Shown: in pieces, positions 32,115-43,255 of the stretch
Numbering within the stretch: position 1 is the first letter of the stretch
How the letters are laid out: each line of letters opens with the position of its first letter
Origin: Multifurca ochricompacta
Lineage: Eukaryota; Basidiomycota; Agaricomycetes; Russulales; Russulaceae
Reading direction: 5' to 3'
DNA: 55,679 nt
Assembly (NCBI GenBank): GCA_022496185.1
Contig: WTXG01000234.1
Span: forward strand, 1-55,679
Made by a program: the position numbers and the translations under genes
The notes under the pieces: generated by a model
What the model was told of the DNA's origin: nothing
Databases searched by the model: none
The model's input: the letters and a program-made list of their open reading frames with translations, nothing else

Positions 32115-33467
32115 TTTCTGTTCTAGGTTGATGAGCCTAGTAAAAAAATAATTTTATATAATAATATTCCCACGAGTATTCCGCGAGTACCCGTGTGGGT
32201 ACCCGGGGTGCCAAAATCAATACCCGGATCTGCGTGAGTATTTTCCCATGGATCACCCGGATCCGTGAGTATCAATACCCACGAGTTTTCCCACGGCTCT
32301 ACTCAAAAAACTCGCGAGTTACCCGGACTCGTGCTATGCCCTACATGGACCTCATCACGGATCTCCCTGTCTCGGGTCACTACAATGCGGTACTAACCAT
32401 TGTGGATAAAGGATGTTCAAAAGCGGCTAAATTCATTCTGTGCTCGAAAGACATCACAGGCGAGGGGATTGCAACACTTTACTACTGACACGTATTCCCG
32501 CTATTCGGCGTCCCACGACGTATCATTTCAGATTGCAATCCGCATTTCACTTCTCAATTCTCTCGAGCACTAGCAACTACCCTCCAGATCCAACAGAACC
32601 TATCAACAGCATTTCACCCTCGCATGGACGGGGCAAGCGAGCGAATGAATTTATGGTTAGAACAATATCTCTGCCTCTGGGTTGGTAACGATCAACACCA
32701 ATGGGCTGACTTCCTCCCGCTTGCCGAATATGTCCATAATTCCTGGACACACGATCGAACCAAGTTGTCTCCACATGCATTACTTCATGGTGTTTCACTA
32801 GATTGGAAGGCAGAATTATCCGACACAGACGTCCCTCGCCTAGACGACCGCCTAAACAGTCTACGACATGCCCGCATGTGAGCCGAAGCGGCCTTCCACT
32901 CACACGCTACACGCCTGTCCTACCCAGAGTTCCCTGTCAGTTCACAGGTTTGGCTCGAGGGTCAAAACATCAAGACACACTTCCCTTCAGCAAAACTCGC
33001 CCCACACCGATATGGCCCATTCCAAATCTTAGACCAAATCTCTCCAGTGGCCTATAGATTATCTTTGCCACCCCACATGAAGATCCACAATGTTTTCCAT
33101 ATTGATCTTCTGACCTCTTACAAGGAAACAGAGGCACATGGCCCAAATTTCTTGAGACCTCCACCTGACATTGTAAACCATGAGGAAGAATATGAAGTTG
33201 AAGCCATCTTAGATCACAGACTCCATGGGCGCTCTCAGAACTTGCAATTCCTGGTTAGCTGGAAGGGTTATCCCACAAGTGACAACTCCTGGGTAAATAA
33301 AGAAGACTGCCATGCCCCTGAACTTGTGAAACAATACTATTCTTCCTTATCTAGGCACCAGGGTCGACACCACTCTTAAAGAAGGGGTGTATCTACCCCA
33401 ACCATCTTTGTCCCCATCCTTTTTTTTTTTTTTTTTTTTTTCTTTCCTTCCTCTTCTTCTCTCTCTC

Positions 33468-34670
33468 ATGGCTCATATAAAACGCCCTGTTCGTCTCACC
33501 CAAGAGCGAAAACTGTATCGTTTCACCCCAAGAATGTCCACCTCCAGATTTCGTCACCCCCTCACTGGAAGGGCACCCTCTCCCATCGATGACCCCGAAG
33601 TCTTTGAATCTACTAGGCTTGTCGCTCTGGATGCAGCCACAAAAGGTGCTCTTAGACGACCTTCAGATGCCCCCACACTTCCTCCCTCTGCTGCTGTGTC
33701 CCCTTGCCCCTCACCGCCTCGACCACCAACACCATTCACCATGACAGACAACCCTGCTACCAACCTCACACAAGCCATCACACTCACTGCTGCCAATCAC
33801 TCCCTGGAAGATGACATATGTGACAGAGTCCTACTATTGCTAGAGGAAGCACGAGCCCAACTCCAAACCTCTGACCCACCACCTGACAACCCCAATTATA
33901 TTTACCGACCTACCACCCCCCCTCTTGTGCAACTTCCAGCAGATGACATTGTCACACAGACACAACGAGAAGTCAATGAACCAGGCCCTGACTATGACTC
34001 CCCTGGTTTCCCTTTCCAACACAACCATCCCCATTCACCCCGCTTTATCCCACAACAAATTATTGACAAGGATGGTCGTCTTGATACTGCTCGCTGGGTT
34101 GCGTTCGAATACCACTGTGTGGACCCCTGCATCTACTTCACAATGGGAAAACGTCATCCCATCAGCCATGCTCCTCTATACGCCACCACCTTCTACCACT
34201 TTGCTCACGGTCCCAACCCCCTCCTCTCTGCCTGCCAACAACACCTGTTCGATGACAATCAATCCTACACCCCTCTGGTGGATGCTGCTCTAGACGACAT
34301 GCATGACCCAGGAGCCTGGGCTGAAGTCTCTCATTTCCACCATGCCACTTACTGCCTGGATGAGGCCCATCGCAACATTGCTCACTGGCGACAACAGGCT
34401 GACCAGGCCTCACAAAGCATCTGCAAAGCCACACATGCCATGTCACGCACCAACCTGTATTACAGGATATTCCCCCACCTCACTTATATTCATGCCCCTT
34501 CATGCTCCATCCCTCCTACTCAGGCTGCTCGCTTTGTGCTGGACCCTGAACTACGCACGGTCTTACAAGCTGGGGGACCAGGCAGTCGACATCTCCCTCA
34601 CCGTCGCCAGGCGTGCCACTCACCACCGCGCATTGCTGATCGACTTCAGACTGACAAGCCCACTGTCTGA
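33468..34670 (+). CDS. Chromovirus G ORF3, intact 400-aa post-pol protein
   Basis: The only uninterrupted element gene in the G branch. The start is taken at MAHIKRPVRL (33468), 89 bases after the pol stop; reading further upstream only adds residues from a poly-T tract. It is Pro/Thr-rich to about residue 130. From about 185 it shares an ordered pattern with family-1 ORF3: PGFPF..N.P.S..F.P, DG, a long conserved block ending APLYATTFYHF (compare APVYLEERYTG), then LDDMHDPGAWAEV (compare LNDMRLPRLKAEV) leading into a helix-rich segment. It has no CCHC knuckles. The stop lies 29 bases before the 3' LTR. Function is unknown; no membrane segment argues against an envelope protein. Confidence 0.7.
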   Translation: MAHIKRPVRLTQERKLYRFTPRMSTSRFRHPLTGRAPSPIDDPEVFESTRLVALDAATKGALRRPSDAPTLPPSAAVSPCPSPPRPPTPFTMTDNPATNLTQAITLTAANHSLEDDICDRVLLLLEEARAQLQTSDPPPDNPNYIYRPTTPPLVQLPADDIVTQTQREVNEPGPDYDSPGFPFQHNHPHSPRFIPQQIIDKDGRLDTARWVAFEYHCVDPCIYFTMGKRHPISHAPLYATTFYHFAHGPNPLLSACQQHLFDDNQSYTPLVDAALDDMHDPGAWAEVSHFHHATYCLDEAHRNIAHWRQQADQASQSICKATHAMSRTNLYYRIFPHLTYIHAPSCSIPPTQAARFVLDPELRTVLQAGGPGSRHLPHRRQACHSPPRIADRLQTDKPTV

Positions 34671-34816
34671 GGTCAGACAGAGACTTACAAAGGGGGTAAT
34701 GTGACAGTTTCATCTGCTGATATTAGGGTCATGTGCACCGTGTGTTTTCCTTTTCTTTTTTCTAAATATTTACCATATCATGCAGATACACACATGACTT
34801 GCTTATGAAGGACTTA

Positions 34817-35407
34817 TGTTACATCCGATGTGGGACGTTCCACACGACTTGTGTGACAGCTCGGTCTGCGAGTTCAGGTAAGGAACCAATGAGGCTCCTT
34901 GGAGTTTGGGTGGGATGAGTCAAAGTCAGAAGGGCTGCACCTTGAGACGATGTTGAGCGGAAAGTGCCAGAAGCACTGAGACGAACGAGTCAAAGGTTCA
35001 AAGGGGACGTCCAGAAGACAGGCACCGATGTATTCAATAAGTCGAGTCTGAGGTCTACAAGGTAGTTACAGCGGACTTATATACGTAAGTAAACGGGCGC
35101 CAATGAGATAAGGATAATGGGGTCAGGTGGGCCCAAATATACGAAAGCGGAGGGTGTAAAGCCTGGCTTCTGATAGGGTATTAAGTAAGTGTCCGGTCGT
35201 AAAGATAAAGGGATAAGAGATAACAAGATAAGGGTCAAACATAGGTAAACAATGAGTCAACAAGTACAACAAGGTCACGGGATGGGAGGAGAGCACATGA
35301 TGGATCCCAGGATGGGGACGTGATCATGAAGTGTAGGGTAGGTGGTAAGGAGGGGTCGTCGTTGGGAAGAGCAAAGAAGATGGGGTTGCTCGGCAGGGAT
35401 TGTAACA
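34817..35407 (-). repeat. Chromovirus I 3' LTR
   Basis: A 591-bp LTR, TGTTACATCC...ATTGTAACA on the plus strand. The polypurine tract AGAAGGGGGGGTGA (minus strand) lies at 35408-35421. It pairs with 42308-42899. Confidence 0.95.
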
Positions 35408-35438
35408 TCACCCCCCCTTCTGGTTCTAGCAGACCCGG

Positions 35439-36677
35439 CTAGAAACGACTCATACCGTCATCATCCTGTACCAAATCCAGATAGTCATCTGCTACATTAT
35501 GATCATCCAGTGTGTAGTTCTCCTTGTCTGAATCTTGTGGACATTGGTGGGTACGGAGGAACCCATAAGGGCTGTGTTGCCCACAGGAGCGGCAGAGGTC
35601 ATGGATCAGACAATCCAGTTCGCGGTGTCCCATGTTATGTCGGAGGCACTTGCCACACCATGCTGACGGGTTGCTGATTGTTGGAGCGGCTCCCACCCGG
35701 CGAAAGATACAGAATCAGCTCCAATGCAGGTTGCTGCGACAATGGCGGCACCACTTGCGGTTGAGTGGGCAGTTCCAACTGAGGTGATACTTGCTTTCAC
35801 AGCGCCAGCATGTTTCACTGCAGGGATTCTCATGCATGCGCAGCATCTCGAATCGGTTGGGCAGCAGCACAGGGGCCGCACCCAAGGATCGTGGAGGGAG
35901 AGGCCGTGCATAAGTGTCGGCGTACCTTTCAGCAATGGTTTGATATGCGTCCCCTATCTCCAATCTCTTTCGAATCTCCACCAACTCCTGTTCTATCTGG
36001 AACATCCCATTTGTCAGCCTCACCATCATCTTCGCATGCTCCTTATACTGTTTGTTGAGCGTGGAATGGAGCGTCAGGTTCTTCCGCAGCCTCATGACCT
36101 CAGCCTTGAGGCGCGGAAGCCGCATGTCATTGAGTACTTCGTCAATGGCAAAGGCCCATGTGTCTTCTGCAGCCAAGTGCCCTAGTTGCTCGTCGGTCAT
36201 CGTGTGATGGAGGTGTCCGGTATACCTTTCCTCCAAATAAACGGGAGCCCCATAAATGGGACCATCCTTCTTCATGCACCCAGCAACATCCATTCCCCCA
36301 TTCATGTAAAAGATATACTTGGCGATGGCAGTTGTTCCATCAGCCATTGTAATCTCCAGGGGGAAATACATGGAGGAGTTGGGGTTGTTAGCAATGAACA
36401 GGAACTCTGGGACCTCGTCATCTAATTCCATACCCAAGAGGTCGTTCAGGTGCGGCTCTTCGCTGTGGTCAAAGTCATCGTTGGGATTTGGGGATTGTCT
36501 TTTGACTTGGGCTTCTGCGGCCTCATAGTCGATGGGTGAGGAGGGACGTGTGGAGGGATGTGCAGAGGGAAAATTCTCGATGACCACTGTGGTGGCGGTG
36601 AAGGCGTTGACAGTGGCGTTGGCAGCGATGAAAGACATAATGGACTGTTCAGAGGTAGGACGTTGCTGAGGGAGCAT
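35439..36677 (-). pseudogene. Chromovirus I ORF3, one TGA stop
   Basis: A nearly intact post-pol ORF: 413 codons from the first Met (36677), or 400 from MSFIAANATVNAF (36638), which aligns with the start in C. The only break is a TGA at 35715-35717 where D has Arg. Layout: acidic stretch NDDFDHSEEPHLNDLLG, domain with GGMDVAGCMKKDGPIYGAPV, predicted coiled coil LKAEVMRLRKNL to VEIRKRLEIGDAYQ, CCHC knuckles CWRCESKYHLSWNC and CRHCRSNLHWS-FC, then CGKCLRHNMGHRELDC and CRSCGQHSPYGFLRTHQC, and an acidic tail LDLVQDDDGMSRF. It has more CCHC modules than Gag itself. Confidence 0.82.
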
Positions 36678-36714
36678 GTACTGGGGATTTTAGTTGGGGT
36701 CTAGGACTGTTCTT

Positions 36715-39700
36715 TTAAGCGTCCTTGGGCGCTTCTGGGTGTTGGGCATGGAACTCTGAGATAACGACTGGGGCAAAGATATTCCCAGCTGGCTCCCACG
36801 AGTTGTCGGAGTCTGGGAATCCCTTCCACTTGACAAGGTAATGCAGTTTGTGCCCTCGGCCTTTACGTACGGAATCTAGAATCTGATCCACTTCCCATTC
36901 TGCTTCGCCATCAATCAGTTCTGGAAGGGGCCTTGGGAAGTTTTCCCCATGCAGGGGTGTTTCCTTATACAGTGTCAGAAGTCTGGCATGGAAGACTGGG
37001 TGGATCCTCCACGTGGGTGGAAGTTCAAGCTCATATGACACATCTGACAGCTTCTGTGTTATCTTGAAGGGTCCATGTCGTCAGGGTGCTAACTTGGCCG
37101 TTGGATGTGACATACGGATGTTCTTCCCTTCAAGCCATACCAAGTCATTGGTCCGATAAGGTGTGAACTTCGAGGGTTTCTCCGACAGGGTCTTTTGCGC
37201 CTTCAGCAGGTTCTCATTGGCTGATTGCCTGATCTCTTCCCATTGGCTGATATGCTGCGCAGCTGATGGGACGTTTGTGGGTTTGTTGGTCCAGGTGGTT
37301 CGCGGCATCCATCCCATGATAAGTGAAAATGGAGAGGCCTTAGTGGTGTCATTGGGCCACGAATTATGCATGAATTCCGCTGTTGCTAGCCAGTCAGCCC
37401 AATCATCTTGTCGCCCGTTACACCAGAACCGAAGGTATTGTTCCAACCACTGGTTTGTCCTCTCTGATTGCCCATCGGTCTGTGGGTGGTAGGCTGTTGA
37501 GATGTTTTGGGTTACGTCCAGTATTTTACAGAGCGCCTTAGCAAAGGCGGAAGTGAAGCATGGATCACGGTCGGAGATGATCTTCTGGGGGAGGCCGTAA
37601 TGTCTGTAGACGTGGTCCAGGTAAAGTCTGGCTACTCCTTCCGCTGTGATGGACTCATTACAGGGTATGAACAGTGCTGCTTTAGAGCAGTTGTGGTCCG
37701 TGATGGTCAGGATTGAGTCGAAGCCCCTTGATGTGGGCAGTTTCACAATGAAGTCCATCACGACAGTCTGAAACAGCATCGAGTTCATGGGCGTGATTGG
37801 GAATAGAGCTGGGGGATGCGGGTGTGTTGACTTTATTGGCTTGGCATTCTGCACATCCTTTCATGTAGCTCTCCACGTCCTTCTTCATGCTTGGCCACCA
37901 ATAATCTCTCTTGGCCAAGGCATATGTGTTAGCAATTCCTGGGTGTCCTGCCGAGGGGAGGTCATGGTGAAAATGGATCACCCCCCTCTTAATGTTGTCA
38001 CCACTGGTGACAATGAGACAATCCCCGTCCTTCCACCAGAGGCCATTAATTTTCTTCAGATTGTGTGCATCTGCCCATGATTCGCATAACTGCGGGTTCA
38101 TGTTCTGAGACACTTGGGCCCACAAATCCATATCGTGAAGACTGACGGCAGCTGCTTTCACGAAGACTTCTTCGGGGAGTACTGGGATATCATTGTTGTC
38201 CTCCCCGCCATTGTCTAAATCTGATCGTTGTGATAGAGCATCGGCACGTGCATTGTGACTTCCCGTGATATGTTTCAGTACAAAATTGTACTCTTCCAGC
38301 TCCAGGACCTTGCGAGCGACCCGTCGACTGATCTTGTGGGGCTCTTTCCAATAGAGCAGGTTGGAGTGGTCGGTATGAATAATAGTCTTATGAGGGGTTC
38401 CCGCTAGGTATGGTCGCCAATGTCATAGGGCCTTCACAATGGCCAGTAACTCTCTGTCCCAAATGTCATAATTTCGCTCTGCTGATGAGAACGTCTCCGA
38501 GTAGAAGGCCACCAGGTGAAGCATCCCGGCCACGTCTCGTTGATTCAGTATCGCTCCATTGGCAAAACGAGACGCGTCAACTTCTAGTTCAAAGGGCTTT
38601 TCTAGATCTGGCTGTAGTAGAACCGGTTCTGAGCTGATGATATTGCGGATTTGTTCAAAAGCGCACTGTTGTTCCTCCGCCCAGTGCCATGGGACGTCTT
38701 TCTTTAGTAGCCCGTTTAGTGGTTGGGCGATTCCTGAGAATCCTCGAACAAAATGTCAGTAGAAGTTGCAAAACCCAACGAAGGACCACACGTCCTTGAC
38801 ACACATGGGCACGGGCCACTCCTGGACCCCTTGGATCTTTACCGGGTCCATTCGCACCTGCCCCCCTTCCAGGATAACTCCCAAGTATTCCACACTTGGT
38901 TGTTTGAATGAACATTTAGCCAGTTTAAGGTATAGGTCATGCTCATGCAGGATGTTCAATACTTGGTGTACCCATTTGCGATGGTGGGCAAGATCGTTTG
39001 CAGTGGCTACCAGGATATCGTCCATATACACTACAACCTCGCCGGTAAGAATGAGGTCACAGAAGATATGATTCATCATGGACTGGAATGTGGCTGGCGA
39101 ATTGGTGAGACCGAAGAACATGACGTTTGGTTCAAATAGCCCTTGGTTGGTTTTGAATGCCGCTTTACACTGGTCTCCTTCCTTGATTCGGATGTTGTTA
39201 TATCCCCAGCGGACATCCATCTTAGAAAATAGGGATTTGTCTCACATGGTATCAATGAGTTCTGATATAAGTGGCAGCGGGTAGGTGTTCTTTATGGTGT
39301 AGGCATTGATCCATTGATAGTCCTGGATGGGCCGAAGTTTTCCATCTTTCTTCTTGATAAAGAAGAATGGTGAAGTGTAGGGTGACTTTGATGGACAGAT
39401 GTAACCTTTTGCAAGGTGTTCCTCGAGAAATGCCGTGAGTGCTGTCTGTTCTGCTTGTGACAATGGGTAAATTTTGCAGTCAATTGCCGACAGGGTATCG
39501 GGTGCAAAGTCGATAGCATGGTCCCATGGTTGCGCAGGTGGGAAGCGTTGGGATTCTGCCTCTGAGAATACCTTCCAATGTTGGCGATATTCTTCGGGCA
39601 CTACTTCCTCAAAGGTCTTTTCAGTATGTCCTTCCACCGCCTTCTGCGCAAGCTCTGATGCCTTAGTAGTGAAACAGTAACCAGGGTCTTCACTCTCTTC

Positions 39701-40201
39701 TTCCACTCTGCGTGCTACTGAATGTCGAACGGCATAGTCATACCCTATTGACGTGATGAGGACGGGGTAGAACTCCTTGTCCATGGTTGCATCCCTCCAG
39801 TTGATTTTTGGTTCAAATGCCGTGAGCCAGGGGTATCCCAGAACAACATCTTCATCACCTAGGTTGGTGACTAGAAAACGAATAACTTTTGTTACTTCTC
39901 CCACTTGAACATTGAGATCAGTATAATGTGTGATCCTGCCCGCTCGATTGGTGGTCCCATCAATATTCCAAATGTTCTTTTCTTGGGGAAGTGCCAGCAT
40001 TCCCAGTCCCATGGTCCGCGCCATTCGTGGACTGATGAAGTTATCGGTGGCACCTGAGTCAATCAGGATGTCACGGTTGGCCGTCCTCTGTGTAGTTTTG
40101 AAATGTACTGGTATTTTCAACGATTTGAAGCGACTAGTGTACACAGAGGTTACATGTAATGCTCGCGCCCAGGCCGATGGGTTTGAGCCAATCAAAAATC
40201 C
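36715..40201 (-). pseudogene. Chromovirus I pol
   Basis: Entered by -1 shift at GGATTTT (40195-40201) and open from GSNPSAWARALHVT through the protease (ILIDSGATDNFI). The protease and linker run to a TGA at 39242, then reverse transcriptase (YMDDILVA near 39020), RNase H, integrase (SAGHPGIANTYA, YHPQTDGQSERTNQ) and chromodomain (EAEWEVDQILDS, LVKWKGFPDSDNSWEP). Further TGA stops are near 38757, 38428 and 37081. One frameshift lies near 37830, in the linker after CQANKVNT. Confidence 0.9.
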
Positions 40202-42288
40202 TTTTTTGCAAATGCCTTTTCGACCAAAATGGCCCGCACTTCCTCACTTTCTTTCATCATGTTTGCCCATATCTCTTGCACTTTTTCTTCTTTTGTCGGT
40301 GTTTTCTTTTTGACAGTCGGTGGGTTATTGCATATGGGTGCAGTTGTTGCCTCGGCCGCTCGCACCCCCTTCTTTGGGCACTCCCTTGACATATGCCCTT
40401 GTGCTTTACATCGAAAGCACCTTCCTTCCTTCATCAATGTCTGCCTCTCATCTTCGGTGAGTGCAACTCGTGCTCTAGTCCTGTCGGCTGAGGTATCCAT
40501 GGCATTTGGGTCCCTCTGACTGGAGTGCACAGGCTTGACCCCGAAGGTGGCCTTCCATTGGTCGCGGGTCTTCCCCTTCTTTGTGTCGACTCCAAAGCGT
40601 GTCTGGAAGTTGAGGTAATCCTGCTGCTGTCGTCGTGCAGCGTCGACCCAAGTATCCCAATCATTGGGGTGGTGGAACTGGATAATGTTCTTTACCAGTG
40701 GGTTGGGCAACCCTTGGGAGAAGAGATCCAGCATTGCTTCTTCATCTGTGTCATAGCCGGCTCTGTTCGCCAGGCTTCTGAACTTTGCTACGTAGGTGTC
40801 CAGTTCTCCTTTTTCCATTCTGAGGGCTTTTAGCTCTCGAGCAGCCTTCTGCTTGGCCTGCCCATCGGTGAATGCGTCTTTAAATCTTTGGGCAATGGTT
40901 TCCCAAAGGCCCTCGCTAGTGGTACGGCGTCCACTTTCAACCTGCTTGTTCAGCCATTCCAGCTGTTCCATAGTCCAGTCATCCACGGCCTCTCCTCGAA
41001 CTTGTCACAGCCAGGTGCTAACTGTGTGCAAGTCAATTTGCGTCAAGGAGATTAAATCAAGTATCAATGCTTCAAGGGGATCACCAAGTCGTTCAAGCTC
41101 TGGAGGTCGCAGCGGACGCGCGCGCGAGTCGAAATTGGACAGAGACGCGTAGTCTTGTCACTAGTTACTGGGGACAAAGACTCCTAAGGCGCGGCTTAGG
41201 GGCTCAAGTGGAATCAAGGTTCTTGTCTGATATGGAACACCTGTATTGGCACAGGAGAACAGACTTGGTCTGTCTCTGTGAACTGGTAGGTCCTTAAATA
41301 CAGGGATATTTGACAGTAAACTAACATAACTATCTAGGCCTATGACGACTGATAGGGCTGGGTCATAGCTATGTCACAGCTACATCATGGAGGGGTGAGC
41401 AGTCTGGGCAAACCAGTGGGAGATGTAGGTGGATAAGGAGGGGCTACGTCGTTAGAAGTCATGCTAGTCTAGATGTAAATAAAAAGAGAAGTCTAATATG
41501 GATAGCCCTGGAGTGATAAGTGACGAAACGCCGAAACACGAGGTCGAACGCCGAAATGCGAAAGTCGAAAATACATGTTACAGAACTAATGATAAGAAGA
41601 GGTTGGCTCGTTGGAAAGGGTTGATGATCTGGGGGACATTGTGGTTGAAGTTCTTGAAAGTTGTGAACTCCAACATAAACTTCTTGCTTTGTGATCGGTC
41701 TCCTGTGAATGTCTGTGGCAATACACCCGACAGGCATCCCGATGGTGGGGGGATATTCGGTGGCAGCATAGCTGGTGGTGGAGGAGGGGGAGCTGGGTCT
41801 GGGAGTTGGGCGGCGATAGTGGACATTCCTTGATAGAATGGGGTGACGGTGTCAGTAGACTGTATGGAGATCTGGGGAGTTGTCAAAGCGGGGACTCCGG
41901 ACATGGCAACTCTGGGTGCAACTGGGGCAATAGTCGACGCTAATACCAGTGCTTCTTCACTAGGTTCTTCTACGTACTCTTCTGGTTCAGAGTCCGTGAC
42001 AATGGCCAGGGGATTCTCTCTCCACGGTCCTAATCCAAATTCAGGTGGGGCAGGTCCTGTAGTGACCCAAGAGTGTTGGCTGTCTGAGTATCGGATGCAG
42101 TACCAGACACTCTTTTCGTCATCGTATTCTACCGGTTGGTATCTTCCGTTGTGATAGACATAATATCCAAACTCAGATTCAAAGTCTTTCCAGGTGGCAA
42201 AGCCAAGTACTTGTTGTGAAAGATTATGCTCGTCTCTGCGTTCGATGAGTTCTTCGCGGAAGAGGGTCTGACTGCGGCTGGAAGCCAC
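40192..42288 (-). pseudogene. Chromovirus I gag, open except for solo LTR J
   Basis: Without the 585-bp insert (41003-41587) this is an open frame of 504 codons with no stop or frameshift. The first residues (ASSRSQTLFREELIERRDEH) follow a GTG. A Pro-rich middle (PPPPPPAMLPPNIPPP) leads into LPQTFTGDRSQSKKFMLEF, then DDWTMEQLEWLNKQVESG, then the knuckle CFRCKAQGHMSRECP. It shows the frame that D and E lost at their C run. The stop TGA (40192-40194) overlaps pol. Confidence 0.85.
41003..41582 (-). repeat. Solo LTR J (G-like family) in gag of I
   Basis: A 580-bp LTR in reverse orientation, TGTCACAGCC...CATGTTACA, with the exact duplication GAACT (40998-41002 and 41583-41587). It resembles solo LTRs at 24151-24901 and 50258-50891 and the LTR of G, including the CCTAAGGCGCGGCTTAGG palindrome and AGAACAGACTT. 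Confidence 0.94.
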
Positions 42289-42307
42289 ATTGAGAGACTC
42301 GACTTGA

Positions 42308-42899
42308 TGTTACGTCCGATGTGGGACGTTCCACACGACTTGTGTGACAGCTTGGTCTGTGAGTTCAGGTAAGGAACCAATGAGGCTCCTTGGAGTTCAG
42401 GTGGGATGAGTCAAAGTCAGAAGGGCTGCGCCTTGAGACGATGTTGAGTGGAAAGTGCCAGAAGCACTGAGACGAATGAGTCAAAGGTTCAAAGGGGATG
42501 TCCAGAAGACAGGCACCAATGTATTCAATAAGTCGAGTCTGAGGTCTACAAGGTAGTTACAGTGGACTTATATACGTAAGTAAACGGGCGCCAATGAGAT
42601 AAGGATAACGGGGTCAGGTGGGCCCAAATATACGAAAGTGGAGGGCGTAAAGCCTGGCTTCTGATAGGGTATTAAGTAAGTGTCCGGTCGTAAAGATAAA
42701 GGGATAAGAGATAACAAGATAAGGGTCAAACATAGGTAAACAATGAGTCAACAAGTACAACGAGGTCACGGGGATGGGAGGAGAGCACATGATGGATCCC
42801 AGGATGGGGACGTGATCATGAAGTGTAGGGTAGGTGGTAAGGAGGGGTCGTCGTTGGGAAGAGCAAAGAAGATGGGGTTGCTCGGCAGGGATTGTAACA
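42308..42899 (-). repeat. Chromovirus I 5' LTR
   Basis: A 592-bp LTR. The primer-binding site AAGTCGAGTCT (minus strand, 42295-42305) is two bases inside, and its complement within the LTR is at 42530-42540. Confidence 0.95.
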
Positions 42900-43255
42900 A
42901 CTTATTACTTACATGCTGACTGATTTGCTTACTGATCCTACTTAGTGGCTTACTGATCAACATCCAGAGGGCACAACCCCTCTCCCTTCTTTATCCTTCT
43001 GGGGTATTCTACTGTACAACCATTAGACTACCTAGTGAACGCTCTAGTAACTACCAGAACCAACCCTCATAAGTATTGAACATGTATATAAAGCCTAGAT
43101 AGTACAGGATGAGACCTTAAGTCTGTTCTTCTGTATTCAATACAGGTGCTTGGGACTTACTTCACTGAACCGAAAGACCTCCACTTGAACCTCCTAAGCT
43201 TGCACCTTAGAAGGACTTCCATCCCCAGAAACTTGTGGCAGGACTTAGTGTCTCT

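Larger units (their letters stand above)
31019..32343. mobile_element. Non-autonomous hAT-like DNA transposon in G integrase
   Basis: A 1325-bp element. Its ends form a 17-bp inverted repeat, TAGGGCCTAGCACGAGT at left and the complement of TAGGGCATAGCACGAGT at right, with one mismatch. It is flanked by an exact 8-bp duplication CATGGACC (31011-31018 and 32344-32351). Eight-base duplications and TAGGG-type ends are typical of hAT elements. Removing it restores IAMDLITDL in the integrase. There is no transposase ORF. Subterminal regions are packed with CCCGGATCCG, CCCACGG and ACTCGTGGGTA motifs in both orientations. Confidence 0.88.
28747..33379 (+). pseudogene. Chromovirus G pol, frame intact, six TGA stops, hAT insert
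   Basis: Protease (ALVDSGATKNFI near 28880), reverse transcriptase ([27 protein letters not shown] near 29866), RNase H (DASGFAIGATLSQ, DRELFAIM, HTDHNNLQYF), integrase zinc region (HHDHVLAGHPSI ... CALCQENK) and core (YIAMDL / ITDLPVSGHYNAVLTIVDKG), and a chromodomain (EEEYEVEAILDH, LVSWKGYPTSDNSW). Stops at 29050, 29341, 29557, 30463, 32486 and 32879 are all TGA. The hAT element at 31019-32343 with its 8-bp duplication is the only other break. The terminal TAA is at 33377-33379. Confidence 0.92.
34817..42899 (-). mobile_element. Chromovirus I (Ty3/Gypsy family 1) in G 3' LTR
   Basis: A complete 8083-bp minus-strand element, including the solo LTR J. The 5' LTR is 42308-42899 and the 3' LTR 34817-35407. 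An exact ACTTA duplication flanks it. It belongs to a subfamily slightly different from D and E, and its LTR matches the solo LTR at 21948-22540. Its gag is the best preserved in the window. Confidence 0.96.

Noticed and set aside
27392..33379. Alternative genetic code (TGA as sense) to explain TGA-only stops in open frames
   Set aside because: TGA also serves as the natural gag terminator in G and I, functional Arg positions in sisters are CGA, and CpG-to-TpG missense changes occur alongside. Deamination explains it better.
33387..33467. Hydrophobic Phe-rich N-terminus of G ORF3 as a signal peptide
   Set aside because: It is only the translation of a poly-T tract upstream of the likely start MAHIKRPVRL, and nothing similar is present in family-1 ORF3.
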